From Angelakisella sp. (GTDB taxonomy: Bacteria > Bacillota > Clostridia > Oscillospirales > Ruminococcaceae): a stretch of DNA of 5,401 nt. This document shows, piece by piece, positions 5,310 to 5,401 of the stretch. Position numbers and translations under genes: made by a program. Below the pieces are notes generated by a model that searched no databases, was not told the origin of the DNA, and worked only from the letters and a program-made list of their open reading frames with translations. Where the stretch lies: assembly GCA_022795575.1 (NCBI GenBank), contig JAAWGY010000198.1:1-5401 (forward strand), given 5' to 3'. Within the stretch, counting starts at the first letter, position 1. Every line of letters starts with the position of its first letter.

Positions 5310-5401
5310 GGTCCAGGGCCGCGCAGGCCCTGGTCGCTCCCGCAGGAGCGAAACTCCCCAGGACGACTATTACAACGGCAGGGCTTGTGTTTTTGGCACA
5401 G
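5310..5401 (-). repeat. Right copy of the inverted interspersed repeat, cut by the window edge
   Basis: This is the reverse complement of 147-234 with two substitutions and one altered hairpin. CCAGGGCC (5313-5320) pairs with GGCCCTGG (5326-5333) around GCGCA, so the stem gained a pair and the loop changed while pairing was kept. The TCGCTCC/GGAGCGA hairpin (5334-5340 with 5345-5351) is retained. Similarity still runs at the last base, so the repeat continues beyond the window. It starts 56 bases after the operon's last stop codon. Confidence 0.85.
5374..5401 (+). terminator. Probable operon terminator, partial at window edge
   Basis: AACGGCAGGGC (5374-5384), the T-rich loop and the inner TGTG/CACA pairs are present, but the second half of the main stem lies outside the window. 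In the complete left copy (minus strand) the same hairpin is followed by TTTTGTTAT. If this copy is intact it is an intrinsic terminator in the right orientation about 120 bases after the last gene. The missing half is inferred from the left copy. Confidence 0.4.

Noticed and set aside
1..5401. CRISPR array, tRNA, rRNA, transposase or toxin-antitoxin pair
   Set aside because: I found no regularly spaced direct repeats, no tRNA-like cloverleaf, no rRNA sequence and no transposase motif. The inverted repeats lack a mobile enzyme between them.

Overview
The window looks like a piece of a GC-rich Gram-positive anaerobe, most likely a gut Clostridia member of the Oscillospiraceae type (Flavonifractor, Oscillibacter or Intestinimonas relatives). 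This rests on three things: the same strong AAGGAGG Shine-Dalgarno sequence before all three genes, high-GC clostridial protein families tied to oxygen-sensitive radical or electron chemistry, and intergenic hairpin repeats of a kind I associate with those genomes. The taxonomic call is inference; no rRNA or marker gene is present.

Layout. Positions 1-513 hold no gene. The first ~256 bases are packed with palindromes: a widely spaced 11-bp inverted repeat, a long terminator-like hairpin that reads on the minus strand, and three short hairpins. An AT-rich promoter region follows at about 380-460. Three plus-strand genes then overlap end to start. They are a MarR-family regulator (514-1002), a 988-residue protein with two tandem 2-hydroxyacyl-CoA dehydratase activase (BadF/BadG/BcrA/BcrD-type ATPase) domains plus a DUF2229/COG3580-like C-terminal half (996-3962), and a 432-residue COG3581-like protein (3955-5253). 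The overlaps are 7 and 8 nt, so the three form one translationally coupled operon. The last ~150 bases hold a hairpin over the final stop codon and a second, inverted copy of the 88-base repeat seen at 147-234. That repeat runs off the window edge where it should form the operon's terminator.

How the genes fit together. The two large proteins together (about 1420 residues) match the architecture I know as one long polypeptide in many Firmicutes: activase, activase, DUF2229/COG3580, COG3581. Here it is split at the COG3580/COG3581 junction. By family knowledge, activases bind a [4Fe-4S] cluster between two ATPase domains and use ATP hydrolysis to push a low-potential electron onto a partner iron-sulfur protein. 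Here both ATPase domains sit in one chain, and the partner is plausibly the DUF2229 half plus the downstream protein. No classical HgdA/HgdB dehydratase, CoA-transferase or ferredoxin gene is in view, so the substrate is unknown. The MarR protein probably controls the operon through palindromes that overlap the candidate promoter. The family's biochemical role is, as far as I know, unresolved, so this is the most interesting content of the window, but the family itself is not new.
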